Shown here in pieces: positions 1 to 12,822 of a stretch of 64,000 nt of DNA (positions are counted from its first letter, which is position 1; each line of letters begins with the position of its first letter). The stretch covers positions 13,172,401-13,236,400 of the forward strand of contig CM067067.1 in the NCBI GenBank assembly GCA_033980235.1. The letters are read 5' to 3'. A program made the translations under genes and the position numbers. This DNA comes from Diadema setosum. Lineage: Eukaryota; Echinodermata; Echinoidea; Diadematoida; Diadematidae. The notes beneath the pieces are model-generated. The model was not told where the DNA came from. It did not search any database and was given only the letters and a program-made list of their open reading frames with translations.

Positions 1-1953
1 CAATGTAACAATAACAAGAAAGGCATGAACCAAAGATGAACTGTAAATGTCGAGCATATCAAACATTCGATTTTCTATAATAGTGTAATTTTATCAGGGC
101 AATTATCATAAAGGGTATAATCATGTTTATATTACCTTATACATATGCTTTTTGGTAATTATTGTATTACATTGATTAGACAAGGTTAGAGTCTTCATAT
201 TTTCAGTCTTGATCTTTTGTACGATTTGACAGTTGTTTCAGGTTATATCTGAATGTTGGTATTTCAGAGATAGTTGATATATCATAAATCACGTGGTGCA
301 ATAATCACACTGATGTATTGAAATAGACAGGTTCAAGATATGAAAATAATGGGGTGACCCAATCACGCACGCAAGACTCATTCCACAATGTGAGGCAATG
401 GCACGACTGTTCCTCATAAACTTTGAAACAATAACGACAACCATATCCAATAAAGGCCAGTTTCATTTCGGTCGACGCAATATCCCGTATAGAAAGCACT
501 AAATCATTCCTTCTACTGCTTTGTAATGATTATTGCTCGGGTTTGTATGATGATATACAATAGCGGCGGAAGAGGAAGAAAAGAGCGATGGCTAAATCGC
601 ACGTTGTAAAATTACACAGCATGAGTGTTTGTTTTGCACATCAGAGGAAGATAGCAATGTCTCAAACTCTTCACCGCCCTGACGCTAATGTATTTACATA
701 TTAGTAAACGTTTATGGTTGCGAGTACAGGATCGGAAATGACTGCCCTTGCACGCTCCCCCCCCCCCCCCCCCCCATCCTATCTATGTATGCTCGTGCGT
801 GTCACTGTCCTGATATTTGACTCCGTCTTCGATCGACTAACTCACCGGGATGTCCGCTCGGACCTGCGAGACCAGCCCTGAATTAATCGAAGCTCGCGAG
901 CCATCACGGCTATTTAAGAGCTCTGACTTGCGGTGGTTTCCTCAACGATTGATTGCCTTTAGAACAAGAGGTATCCCGTTGATATGAATACAGTTAAAGT
1001 TAACTCTACTTTAAGACAAACGACAACACATCAGTCTGTCATTTCGGAGAAGGAAGTTCAAATTATGAGGTCGTAGTTGCAGTTTTTTTTTTGTTCGTTT
1101 GTTTGTTTGTATGAGATTTTATCACTTTTTTTAATCATCTCTTCACGCGATCTCCAGTCGCCGAGACAGCTTCCCCACGCCCTCTTCCACTTTACCATCC
1201 TTTCAAACCTTTCTCTTTTGCCGTTTCTTAAAAAAAGTTGCCGAAGATATGGCTACATTGCCATGGCGACAGACGTACAGTCACTCAAAGATGCACTATA
1301 TTTGTTCAATTGACCTTCCGCGTTATAGACAATTCTTCTTGATATTTTGATTTTGCGTCAATCAATTGAAAGTTAGTTAAGGTGAGTTGCACATCTTCAA
1401 GAGATGTCACCAGATTCGAAACATGACTCAAAGATTGTAGAAACAGACCAAATTTGTTTGCTTTTTTAATTTGGTTCTGCTTTTAATTTTCTTTGTTAAA
1501 AAAAAGAAACAAAAATGAGTCATGTCCTTCAAAAATCCGAAGCACGATGAGATTAAACTAAAATGTTAGATTACAGTATCTAGTTTGTGTTAGTAGCTTT
1601 TCGCATTTTTCAAGTTGTTGGTTGGTGTAATGCCCCATCCCCCTAGAAGTTAAACCTTGTTCTCCCTGACATAGTGGGTTTTGTAAGAAAAAACAATTGG
1701 CCATTTATACATTGTAATTATATACTGGCAAAATACGCGATGACATTCTTCAAACAGGCCCGACGACAGTGCTTTTGCTTTGCGCAAAATTTTGTGAATA
1801 AGGAAGTGGCGTGTTAAATGTCATGTTTCAAAGTGTACGTATTTGTAAGAAGTCTTCCGCGTACGTCACTGACTGACTACTGAATTCGCGGAAATTTTTT
1901 TGCAGTACAATATAAGTGTAGCAACTATTTAAAGCGTTTGAATCAAATCATAT

Positions 1954-1962
<9 letters not shown>

Positions 1963-2007
<45 letters not shown>
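1963..2007. repeat. TA dinucleotide microsatellite
   Basis: About 22 uninterrupted TA units. Confidence 0.97.
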
Positions 2008-2010
<3 letters not shown>

Positions 2011-2815
2011 TATATACGTATCTTTATACATAATGCGTTTCATGTTTTCAACTTAATGTTCAAAATAACGTCTGATGAAGTTTTTCATCGTGCAGTGTAT
2101 TTCATATTCTCGTAAAAATAAAAAAAGAACAAGAATATCCTCGTCAAGTGCCTTCTCTCTCAGCAAAAGACAAACTCTCAAAAGCAAGCTGAAAAATGAA
2201 CAAACAGAAAAAGTCACGAAAGTTAATCCCCTGAAAGGAATTACGAATTCTCTTGCACGAGATTGCCCTATGGAAACTGGAGGAAATATAAATCAAGATC
2301 GCCCCATTGCTTGGTGTTTGCAATGCAACATTTCTTTTTCAAACAAGGATTTTTCTGTATCATTACTCAGCTTTCATATGTTTCCATTTCTATCTATCTT
2401 GAGGCAAAATATGAATACCATAATTTTCAGCATGTCATAAAATGTAAAGCATTTGTGCAGCTTGCAAAGTAAAATTTGCATTTATTTTTTTGACTTGCAT
2501 TAACGAGAGAAAACAAACGACTTCTGCAGAGCTATTCCAAATGTTTGCTTTGTCTGATATGTATAACGTTATATAGTATTAGAAATATAGAATTAGATAA
2601 GCTTATGGATAAAAAGTAGAAAGAGCGCTGAAAAAAAGTTATTCGTTTACCGTCCTTATACCCCATCTAAAGTGACTTCCATTTCTAAGTAGCTACAATT
2701 TTCTAAAGCAGTTCAACGACCACGTTTAATACCAGTTTGTAAAACATACATCCCAATGTACAATGCAACTGAAACGCATGAAGAAACCTATACATCACAC
2801 ACATATAAATGTGAT

Positions 2816-2816
<1 letters not shown>

Positions 2817-2885
<69 letters not shown>
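2817..2885. repeat. Compound CA/TA microsatellite
   Basis: A block of about 16 CA units changes directly into about 17 TA units. The abrupt switch is typical of compound dinucleotide arrays. Confidence 0.97.
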
Positions 2886-2888
<3 letters not shown>

Positions 2889-3089
2889 TTACTGAATTCG
2901 ATGCGTCCTCATGATATATAGATGACATATAACTAAGTATATATATATACACACTTATCTATATGTACATACATACATATATATTTGTGTGTGTTTGTGT
3001 GGGTACGGCATTACGTGTATATCATTAAAAGAATTCTTAATGAATTAGTAGTTGCTTGATATTATGGCAAATTGTAACACATTACCGTG

Positions 3090-3330
3090 TTGTGTGACCT
3101 ATGGGTTCCATAACATTTTGTTCCTCCGACAATTGCTACCATTAAGTATCTGCACCCTAAGCCAAACATGATTCTACCCACAAACATGACCTTAATCCTA
3201 CTCCTCATCATCGCATCAAACTAAACCTAAACTCCTATCACAACCCTAACACTAACCCTAAGACTTCGGAGAAAATACATGTAAGACCTGGGCAATTGTC
3301 GCAGGAGCAAATGTCGTGTCACCTACCTAT
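3090..3330. mobile_element. Dispersed repeat with telomere-like interior, copy 1
   Basis: The segment shares a long, imperfect match with 62073-62239: both contain ATTCTACCCACAAACAT, CATCAAACTAAAC, ATATCAC or CTATCAC, CCCTAAG, and end in CAGGAGCAAATGT followed by a TGTG/TGTC, ACCTACC block. In this copy the two ends are inverted repeats: TCCGACAATTGC near 3125-3136 against GCAATTGTCGCAGGAGC near 3292-3308, so it may be a non-autonomous DNA transposon. The interior contains CCCTAACACTAACCCTAA, which resembles degenerate telomere repeat on the minus strand, but it is a short part of a dispersed repeat. The family name is not known to me. Confidence 0.6.
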
Positions 3331-3857
3331 ATGACACCACTAGCCTGGTAGAGATTGTTTTCGCTCATTCCATTACCAACCAGCACATTCATCTCTCATT
3401 TCAGTAATACGTCATCAGTCAGAATGTAGATGTGCAATCTTTTAAAATTTATCTTCAATAAACGTTAGAATTGTCTCTTCCATAAGTACATTGACACAAC
3501 TGAATATAATCCCAAAGACAACCCACAGGAGTTATTAAGGAAAACAAAACAATTCTACACATGCGAACCCAACCCAGAATCATGTACGAGCTTACTCGCT
3601 CAGTGAAGATGAGCTTCAGTTCAGTTTAATTTTATTAAGTGTTGCGTCCCCATTCGTAATTTCTTTTCAGTTGAGAAAAAAAAATGGCAGACGATTTTCA
3701 CAGACTTCTATTCACATTCCCATCACGCATTGTTTAATTTCTGTGTCGATTTCTCTTCGTCGTTCCAACCCTGTCACATAGCTACACTCTCAATTCACAT
3801 CAGTCTGTTCCCCAGGCCGCTGAGCGTCACCGTTTTAGGAAGATATGGATTATAGCA

Positions 3858-3899
3858 AACACACACACATACACGCACACACACGCACACACACACACA

Positions 3900-3936
<37 letters not shown>
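3858..3936. repeat. CA microsatellite with CG/TA interruptions
   Basis: About 39 CA units with occasional variant units. It sits directly upstream of the CpG-richer block beginning near 3970. Confidence 0.96.
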
Positions 3937-3938
<2 letters not shown>

Positions 3939-3969
3939 CCTCTCTCCCTCTTTCTTTCAATACAGTCAG

Positions 3970-4491
3970 AAATTGCGGCTTGCGATTGGCTGCCGAGCTC
4001 TGGCGCGGGGAGCAGTGATATGGGAAGGGAACCAACGGTCGGTGGCGTGCTAATCGAGCAGCTTTTCCATACCGCCTTGGTTCCGTGGCAACGTCACGCG
4101 CTGTATGCTTTGCGCAGAACTGTCGTGCACGAAAGGACCTCGACTGTGGAACCGGAAGAGAAATAAAGAGCAGAAAAAGAAATAACAAACAAGTTTGGAG
4201 GCTAGTAAGCAAGCACCATGTCCAAGACTGCCTGAAAATTTACAAAACTTGACCACCTGATGGGAATTCGAAGGTCAGGGAAAATTAGGTGCGTCATTAG
4301 ACAGTTTTTGTTTCCTAACATTCCGCGATCGAATTGCCAAATCGACTGACGTTTGTCGTCTAAAGCTACCGACGGGACGCAAGGGCGCTATTGAGAGTGA
4401 ACGAGTTAAAGACGAGTCCCGCATCATATAGGCTACAACGCCACCCTCTTTCCTCCGTTTTCTATCTCCGTCGTCCGTGAGTTAGCTGAAA
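3970..4491 (+). promoter_or_regulatory. Possible CpG-rich promoter / 5' UTR
   Basis: This block is visibly richer in G, C and CpG than its surroundings. It contains an inverted CCAAT box (GATTGG, 3984-3989), CGCGGGG, and CCGTGGCAACGTCACG near 4083-4098, which combines an RFX-like half site with a CRE-like half site. A pyrimidine stretch (CTCTTTCCTCCGTTTTC, near 4446-4462) lies 30 bases before the ATG at 4492. A TATA box is not obvious. The block precedes a short open segment ending in a strong splice donor, which is the main reason for calling it promoter-like. Orientation and transcription start are inferred, not shown. Confidence 0.35.
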
Positions 4492-4516
4492 ATGCCTTTC
4501 CTCAGACCGAATCCAG
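4492..4516 (+). CDS. Possible first coding exon of an unidentified gene
   Basis: The segment begins ATGCCTTTCC with A at position -3 and encodes MPFLRPNP plus one base. It then meets CCAG|GTAAGC, a near-ideal vertebrate/invertebrate 5' splice site (GT at 4517-4518). The exon would end in phase 1. If read through, the following codons become lysine/asparagine/serine-rich and then hydrophobic, as expected of translated intron. A downstream acceptor TCTTCTTCAG|AG (near 5062-5074) is in a compatible phase but leads to a stop after about 18 codons, so the second exon was not convincingly found. The protein family is not recognised. It could equally be a chance ATG near a chance donor. Confidence 0.3.
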
Positions 4517-5074
4517 GTAAGCAGAACAAAGATAACTCCTCATCTGATAACTTTGTGCAACACCGCGTCACTTTGTCCTTTTCTCTTCTGTTTGGAACAG
4601 GGAAGTTTTACTCTCTGACGACACTGTGTAATCATTGTAAATCAATGTTTTGCGTCTGCCTTTACCTACTGTCTTTCATTTTGTATTTCGTATAAAACAA
4701 GATAAGCAATGGTGACCATACAGATAAAAAAGTAAATGCATGTTGGACAAGAGATGAAACAAAGTTTTAAAGTGGGAAATTGTTGATCTTCTTTTAGTCT
4801 TGATATGTACAAAGAGATCAACAAAGTGAATCTTTTCCAAACATCACAAACAAAAACGGAAAACCAACATCTAGAAACCCAAACTAATGGCGTGTGCGTA
4901 AGGCCACTTGCCACTTGTAGGCCTAGTGCGTCACCATATATATTTTCTGTTACGCAATGATCACTAACCGATACATACGTCACATCTTGCCCTCGTTCCG
5001 ACCGACCAAGATAATTAAGATAAAGATAAGATAACAAGATAGAGAAGTCCATTAATCGCAGTCTTCTTCAGAGC

Positions 5075-6451
5075 AGCGTGGGGGTGAAGAAAAGAAAATA
5101 CGTTCGTTTCAGCTTAAAGGTCCAGTTTAACTTTGGGAGCAGTGATTTAATTTCTTTTTTTTTCAAGACATCACATTTGATGCATATGTGTAGGTCCGTT
5201 GTATCACAAAACATCCTACCATATAAAATTTTCGTAATAAAGCCTAATATATAAGGAGATATCAGTATTTTTCTTAATAAACCATAACTGTAGACGGTTT
5301 AGACTGGAAACATTTTTATTTAATTATTGTTCACATTTTGTGTATTTAACAATACTTAACATCGATTATACGGTTTCAAACTTCAAAATTTACAGTGGTT
5401 GTTTCTATCCCTAACTCACATTTTAGAACTCTTATAAAGCACTAATGCTGGGTTTCATCTGCAATTGTTACATTATGCCTTTAATGATTTAATGATTGAC
5501 GAAGCGTTCTAAACCCACTGTCACAACATTCAGTAAACTGCCCTTACCCCTCCTCCCCCACCCTCTAAAAAATACTATACACGCTTTACTGCTTTTCTGA
5601 CAACCTATTATAAGCTACTGAAATCCTTGCACGTGATTGGCTGAGAGTTGATGCATTTCGTCGTCTTAAGATTAATGCAAATAGGAATGACTAAACGAAG
5701 GGAATATCTGGATAAATGAATAATTGTGGTGCATAGTACATGGGTATTGATGGAATTCATCACTGTCAGACTTTCGAAATTTCGTCAACGATATATGTGA
5801 AGGATTCTTAACTATATCCTCTTCACAGTGGACAATTTTCTAATGTTACCATAAATCCAGTCATATTGGATGTAAAGTCCATACGTCACGGTGCGGTTTA
5901 CCCGTGTACAGACTTTCTTGTGAAACAATGAAAGTGTAAGAGATGAGAAAGTCAGATGCAATATTTGCCGCCATGCATGTGAATGGCAAATACACTGCGA
6001 ACATTAGGCATGGTCATCATTAAATGCCTGACTAAATAATTTATATGGCATTGCTATGCACGTCCGCTGCAAGCGTGGAGTTTTCCCCATGAGTCGACAT
6101 GAACAGTTATTTGTGCTGTGTTCTACCACGTGTCATACAAAATCTAATGCTATTTTCAAACAACATTGTTAGTTTTGCTGCCTTTTATCATCCTAACTCC
6201 TCTATTTTCTCTCACTCTTTATATCTACTTTTATTTCCTTTTTTTTTTTGATGACCACGCAAATTGATATCATAGCGTTGAATTTTCCTTCAAAGTGCAC
6301 CGAACTTTTGAAAACACGCGTGGTAGAATTTTCTTTCCTGTATTTTGCATGTTAGCATAATTTCTAGAGTATTATAACTTTCACTTAATGACACGTCATT
6401 AGTATTGTTCCTATAATAGCTTTTTTACGCAGAAATCACGGGATACTGTTA
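5075..6451. other. Featureless AT-rich stretch
   Basis: No ORF with coding character, no long repeat and no obvious inverted structure was seen. Short poly-T tracts occur near 5155 and 6240. Confidence 0.6.
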
Positions 6452-6668
6452 CACTATTAAAAAAATGAAATGGTAAATCAACATATAAATGTTGCCACTC
6501 CTCCGACTATAGATTTAACACTCAAAATGTTGAATTTACCATTTCTGCAATGGTAGTTTAACATTTTGAATGTAAATGTCAATTTTTGTGTTAAATCTAA
6601 CATGCAATTAAAGGTTGGAGGAGTGACAATATTTGAAATGTTTATTTACCATTTTACTTTTCAAAGTA
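6452..6668. mobile_element. MITE with CACTCCTCC/GGAGGAGTG ends, copy 1
   Basis: The element has long imperfect terminal inverted repeats. The left arm reads ATGAAATGGTAAAT...CCACTCCTCC and the right arm GGTTGGAGGAGTGACA...ATTTACCATTTTACTTT. The interior has a small hairpin around TTTACCATTTCTGCAATGG. A second copy at 39028-39257 shares the same organisation and most of the sequence, which shows that this is a dispersed family. No internal coding capacity is present, so it must depend on a transposase elsewhere. Exact ends and target duplication are uncertain; TA-type flanks are possible. Confidence 0.75.
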
Positions 6669-8450
6669 TTATAATTTGGATTTTCATGTCTTTTCCCCAT
6701 TTTAAAAGTTATTTCCTCTGCTGCCTGAGCCTTGTACCTGGTGGTATTGAATAAGATTTAATGGAGGAGCTACCTTTATAAGTAAGAGAAGAGTTGAAAT
6801 TGTGATGCCTAAAAGCTTTCTGTGAAACCTGAATACCGAAAAGCTTTTTTCCTCTTGTTGGGTGGAGCATTCCTCTCCGAGGGGGAAGAAACGAGTAAAA
6901 AGTTATTTTTTGCTAACCTCACATGGAATGCGTTCATGGGGGCGGATAATCTCTCATAATTCGTCCATCTGCCGAAGCCTGCAATGAGTGAACGATTAAC
7001 GGCAAAAAGTGTCTTTGCCATATACCTGGTCCCTGCGTGGCACGGTGGCAGCGATGTAGCCCCTGTGACGTTAAATGATAACCTCACATAATTTGATCAA
7101 ACTGAGGTATATCGGTTCAAAAGCACGCCAGTTACTCATGGATATTACTCGATAATTGTGCACCAATGGATCGTCAAGGATACCTACATCAGAACCATGG
7201 CTGACGCAGTGGGTGTCATTGGAAGGTAATGATACACCCGGCATTGAAGGCTGAAGGTTTAATTCGCGAAGGGAAAATTGATAAAAATCCAGGAGATGAT
7301 CGATGTAAATGGCTGCATCAATATTAAGTATCAAGAGCAAACAACAAATTAAAAAGGTTTATTCGCACGCGTACACACACACACACACACACATTCATCA
7401 TCTAACATGCATAATTTTGCGGACAACAACTGTTGTTCTAATAAATTGCAACACTAGAATGCTCTAGGAGACAAATACAAGCGGAATCACGTTATACTTG
7501 TATTTGAAAACGAAGCACACATTCTTAAGTGTCAAACATGACTGTTCGTTTGTTCACACCGTATATATACACGCAAATAGAAAAGGGGATGAGGATTTGA
7601 TAATTTTTGGTTATGAGGATACCTATTTTTGGAACACTGTCATTATACAATGTAACCCAATGTTGTTGTTTTTTCCCACCACCCACGTCACTCATGTACC
7701 ATCTTTCACTGGGTATTTTGCAGTGCTTGTATGAGGTATTCTGAGCTGTAGATAGATGTTGGGATAGAGCCAGTCTGATGTCGTTTAAAGAGAAAGTTCA
7801 TCCGAGATACCGTGCAGGTGTGAAAATATGTGATCAGCCGATTCCAGCTCTTTTCCAAATACAAAGTCTACATTCGATCAAACTCACACACTAAACACTG
7901 CACCTGGGTTCGGAGTAATAATGCTCCCTTACCTCTATGTGTGCACCTATTAACCGTTATCATGGGTAAGGTGAAACTATTGTAATCAATCACATGCACC
8001 ATGGAAGTATAAAATCACCATACCTCTATATAGGAGCCTAACAACTAATTCATAAAGACAGATGAAAAAGAAAGAAACAAAAATAATTCTTAAAAAAAAA
8101 ATGTCAGGAAAAAACATCATTTTTCTTACTATTAGGCAAACATATAAAACAAGTCTATATCAGCATTATCGTCATGTACATGCAGATCTTCTCTATAATC
8201 CAAAATTGTCTTTTTTTCCTCCGTTTTCACCTCCTTGTACACCAGCTCGAAGCGAAGGGCTAACAAGGTTGTGTCCGCTCTAATTCTCCTCAAATCTCCA
8301 CCTGATAAATCCAGGCATCATTAAAGTGTGTTGAAGTGAGGAAGGTCGCCGGGAAATGGATTGGAGAGAAACTCGCAGGTTAAAAGATGTTGTGTTTGTG
8401 TATCACGCCCACTTTGGCTTCTTTTGTCGTTGATGTATTCTTTGAGAGCT
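6669..8450. other. Non-coding stretch
   Basis: Contains a short CA array at 7372-7393 and poly-A stretches near 8070-8100. Overlapping ORFs on the minus strand near 6809-7340 have no recognisable domain, and the splice context gives no support. Confidence 0.55.
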
Positions 8451-8457
8451 ACACACA

Positions 8458-8502
<45 letters not shown>

Positions 8503-8600
8503 ACACACGCACACACACACACACACACGCACACACACACACACGCACACACACGTACGCACACATACACACACACACACGCACACACACACACACACAT
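8451..8600. repeat. Large CA microsatellite
   Basis: About 150 bases of CA repeats interrupted by CG, TA and CC units. The histidine/threonine and cysteine/valine ORFs on the two strands here (for example 8361-8723) are translations of this array and not genes. Confidence 0.98.
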
Positions 8601-10448
8601 AATCCTACACAAACAAACAAAAAAGTCCCATCGACCAGAATCTTGATGTGGGATTTGGGTTTATTGGTATCAATACATGTGAAAATGCCATTTTACTTCA
8701 AAAGTATAATTTGTCAATTTTGAGTTTGTAAAGGAAGCTAAAAATGACATTATGCCATCATTTTAAGCTCAACTACGTCTCTTTCATAAGATTTATTAAA
8801 ATGTCGTCCTTTTGTAAATTCTTCAAATCTACCGGAAAAATATGAAAAGCGTTTGTAGATGTGCAAAATCGGAAATGTGTCTCAAAATATCTGACCTGCA
8901 GAGAAGTCGACATTATATTGTTTATTTGCTAGAATAGTTATTGTGACTAACATGTGTCTTTCAAGTATTGTGCAAAAGTTGGCGTAACTTTTGCTGTAGT
9001 AGGATATCGCATGAGAATAACTTTATTAGGGAGCATTGCAAAGAGACTTGTGACTGTCTTCTTTGACGCTCCTGTCTTTCTCAAACTTTGAATTTGACAA
9101 ACCTGCTATCAAAACGTCACGTGGTCTGTACGAAAATCCATCTTGGAAGTGAAAATTTGTATGGAATTTGAAAAAAAAAAATGGTATGTGAAGACGTCTC
9201 ATATGTTTTATCCATTAATTTGCTCGCGTACCAGTCGCATTTCGTTCCATGTGCTCATAGCACAAAGTGCGCAAATTTGTCATAATTATGATAAATGCAT
9301 GGATATCAAACTCATGGCTAACTATAGGCCTACTTATGGTAACATCATGGAAATTTTATATGAAAACAACATGAAATCACTTAAGTTTTCCTTAAAAAAA
9401 CAGAGCCATGATAAAATTAGGCAATGTCATTAAACCACACACACACACAAACAAACAAACAACAAACAGTGATTGGTGTAGGGGATGAAGGGTGTGCCGA
9501 TCATCCCCCGACCAAACACGGAGGAAGTACCTTCCAGCGTTTGAGCACTGACAAGCAGCGAAACATGGCCATGGCCATAGCCACAAGCGAAATCAATGCA
9601 GAATATTACACAGATCATTGTGATGATAATATGCGTTCTCTCTCCTTCGGGTATTTTGATCAGGATAAAATCAACCTTGTTTATCAAGAAAATGACCGTG
9701 AGGATCATCGCTTTGACGTTGTTTTTATTTTCATTGATTATTTTTTTTTGACATTGACCTGAATTGCGCGTTCCAAACAGTAACAATGGTACTATACGGT
9801 GCTGATGAAGGTTCTAAGTAACTTACACTTTGTATGAACGGCTTTCGAATATCAGTTTATCGAAATGTACATAAGCTTGGTGTCATTTCTTTGTGTACTT
9901 CTTTTCTTGCACGCGTTCAAGAAATAAAGAAGAGAATGCAGATCCTATTAAAAGTGTTCGTGCATTAATTCAAAGAAAAATATAAGGAACCGGTCGAAGT
10001 AAAGGATCTTGGTCGTTTCTCGGTGTTCCTGAGCAATATCTTGGTGTCTTTTATCCTTTGCAGTATAGAAGGAAAAGTTATATTGACGATGAGCAAACGT
10101 GGATGTGACGATTTACACAGCTGAGCCAAGTTTTCATTTATTGAAACTCCTTTTCTGTTGGCTTAAAGGAGACGACCGGTGTGGCCTCCTTTTCTGAATC
10201 AATTCACTATAAGATTCCTCCTGCAGTGAGAATCACTGCACAATTCTACGTTGGTAACGGACTTCAACAATGGTTAGAAACTGAGATGTCATGATATATG
10301 GGTCTAGACAATCCTTCGAGGTTTCTAGCCACAATAATTATGTAGGTCTCTGTCATAAGCGACAATTAGGACTGCTCCTGAGTTATTGCTCACGGGTTTG
10401 GTCGCTATCGTATCTTATTAGCACATTGTTGCATGTATAGTTACACTG
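8601..10448. other. Non-coding stretch
   Basis: A short CA/CAAA array lies at 9437-9471. Two overlapping ORFs (plus strand 9424-9762, minus strand 9430-9786) have no recognisable motifs; ORFs of this size are expected by chance in this much sequence. Confidence 0.5.
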
Positions 10449-10530
10449 TTGCAGAGATAACCTTGTTGTCGAAACGTTTCACAGAGATAACCTTGTTGCA
10501 GAAATAACCTTGTTGTCGAAATGTTTCACA
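10449..10530. repeat. Two-copy tandem duplication, 47-bp period
   Basis: GTTGCAGAGATAACCTTG begins at 10449 and GTTGCAGAAATAACCTTG at 10496. Both are followed by TTGTCGAAACG/ATGTTTCACA with only a few substitutions. Within the first unit, AGATAACCTTGTTG also recurs, so the array has an inner sub-repeat. Confidence 0.85.
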
Positions 10531-12680
10531 TACAAAAATTCTATCAAGAAAGATGGCGAGCTCTAGATATATGGCATGCACTACATTACAGTGTGCACTT
10601 GTCGTATACATTTGCTTTAGATGTTTTGACCATGACAATGAGACAATCTGCGTTAGATTTAGATGTATAGGTCATGTATATTAGAGTAAAAACCTTGCTT
10701 CACAACTACCTTTATACACTGGTTTAAGACAAATTATAAGTTATGAAATCAGAGTGAACATTGCACTTCAGGATTTTCTACGCTCTGGTTTCAGACGCAT
10801 TGATCATAGAGACGATCAGTGTTAGATGTATGTGTTACTCTTTCATGGTAAATGCTTTTTTCTATAATTCTTCGTCAACTCGTTTACCCTATAAGCTTTG
10901 GGCAAATTAGCTGAAGATAGTGAAGAAATATAAACACATTTTCACTAGTCATCACACAGAAAGAAGAGAAAACAGTGTTCGTTGCGTGATTCACTGGTCT
11001 CATCAGGAGAACTCCACTAGTGACACAGTTAAGTGCTCTTGATCTGCGAGGATAAACGGCGTCATCCGTAATCAGGCATTTTACGGGTATTAAATCAAAA
11101 AATAACTAATGCTCCTCACTCTGTCCCATGTAAACCGCGATTCATTGAATATATTGAAATGTCATTGTGTAAAACGTGATGACATACTCCCCCCCCCAAA
11201 AAAAAAAAAAACAAAAAAACAAAACAAAACCAAAACTTACCTACCAAAAGTGTAAATAGCGCCTACAATTTGCTAACAACGAGAAATCGAGGCGGTCGTT
11301 CTCTATTTTATGCACAAGGCCTCAGCACAGAATCAATTATATAGTGATCGTTCGAGAAGATCAAAATGATACAGAGATGTATGGGGGGGGGGGGAGGGGG
11401 GGGGGGGGACCGGTCCTGATCTTTTCTGCTCACTGCCCTTGCTGGCCGTCAAGGCATATTGCGGTTGACCCACGCACTTTTGGAGCGATTACGCCTTTTG
11501 CCGTGTCTGATGAATGGATCAACCTGCTCCGTGGCGTGCGAGTGAAAGTAACGTAATGAAGACGACTTCAGGCTGAAGAAGAATGTTATTGACTTCACAG
11601 CCCCACCACAGAGCGTTCTGTTTTATGGATTCATCAAGTTCGCATCAACAGCACCAATTGTCTCTCAAAGGGGGTGTGAGGGTTGGCTCGAAATTGTTTG
11701 TTTTCAGACTCCTCATCTGAATTGTGGCACGATATATACGGCAGAGTCATCATCATCTTTCATACACCCATCACAATCACTCATATTGATGGTCAAAATT
11801 GGCGTGATGAAATGTGATCGTAAAGACACGTAATTGTTGTGCCACTCTGCTGACTCTGCTTAAGGAAATTTCTTTTCAAGCTTGTGAACATTACCATCGG
11901 TCTTATCGTAAAATGTTGAATAGCAGGTGCTCCCTGCGGAAGTACTTTGCAATTCGCTGACAGTGAATGAGTCTGTTGGTGTAAATACCACCATGAATGA
12001 GAGCAAAAGAAAAAAGAGAGCTAGAGACAACAAAATATCGCCTGTGAAGAATGAGTACGCTAATGTAAATACCAGAAGGAATGGGAAAAAATGCATCAAC
12101 AAATGAAAATGCTTATTTGTATATTTTACACATTAATGACCTTCAAGTTTCATCCGACAAATTATCTTTTATAATTACTATCTGCAGATGACTCGAATTT
12201 TTGATAAGATCATGACTAAAAAATAACGTCGTGAAATGATAAGCAGGAGTCCCATTTCAGGTGGAGTTTGGTTACCCTCAAACAAACTTTCTTTTAATAG
12301 ACAAAAACAATAACGAAGCATATGTTATTTATTTACATTGTCTGCTCTTTACCTGTACGACATATATTGTGATTGTGTACCGCTGTAGCTTCTTCATTCA
12401 AGTAATTCAACTAAATTTCTTGGTTTAATCATTGACGATATGTCATGAAAACTGGACAATTTACGTCACTTAGACAAATTATCATTAAAATATGCAGGAA
12501 TTCTGTAAGGACTGAGATAATATTTTCCTTCTAGTACATGCCTGTATTGTATTCGACCTTATACTTCTCCTTTACCGCGTACTTACGGTGTTCTTCCCTG
12601 GGTTAATTCATATAAGCAATATCTTGATGAATTATTCATAAGCCAGAAGAGAGTGACGAGGATATTGTAAAACGAGGAAT
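10531..12680. other. Non-coding stretch
   Basis: Contains A-rich tracts near 11200-11240 and G runs near 11385-11408. A plus-strand open segment around 11456-11550 has protein-like composition (VDPRTFGAITPFAVSDEW) and is followed by AAA|GTAACG, but the upstream acceptor is weak and no partner exon was found, so it is not called. Confidence 0.45.
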
Positions 12681-12683
12681 GTT

Positions 12684-12746
12684 CGCGTGCATTTTGATTT
12701 CGCAAATTTCGCGAGAGCCAAGATTCGCGAAATTAAAATGCACGTG
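12684..12746. repeat. Imperfect palindrome (foldback) with TTTCGCGA-type arms
   Basis: The left arm 12684-12703 (CGCGTGCATTTTGATTTCGC) pairs with the right arm 12727-12746 (GCGAAATTAAAATGCACGTG) with two mismatches in 20. The 23-base loop contains a further TTTCGCGA. More GCGAAA-type sequence follows near 12798-12822. The design fits the remnant of a small palindromic transposon, but no second copy was found in this window. Confidence 0.6.
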
Positions 12747-12822
12747 AAAGTTCTTGTCTGTATACACTATACGCATTGAATGTTAGCCAGAGGCAACTCG
12801 CGAAAATTTCATGCCGCGAAAA

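Larger units (their letters stand above)
1..3085. other. Non-coding stretch with simple repeats
   Basis: No coding region is supported here. Visible content is a run of 19 C at 757-775, a CpG-richer patch at about 820-950 containing TATTTAAG (911-918) that could be a weak TATA-like site, a TA microsatellite at 1963-2007, and a CA-then-TA microsatellite at 2817-2885. ORFs at 1077-1313 and 2075-2440 are AT-rich, have no recognisable motif and are best explained as chance. Confidence 0.6.

Noticed and set aside
3228..3262. Interstitial telomere sequence
   Set aside because: Units are degenerate, short and embedded in a dispersed repeat that recurs at 62 kb.
8361..8723. Histidine/threonine-rich ORF resembling a metal-binding protein
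   Set aside because: Pure translation of a CA microsatellite.
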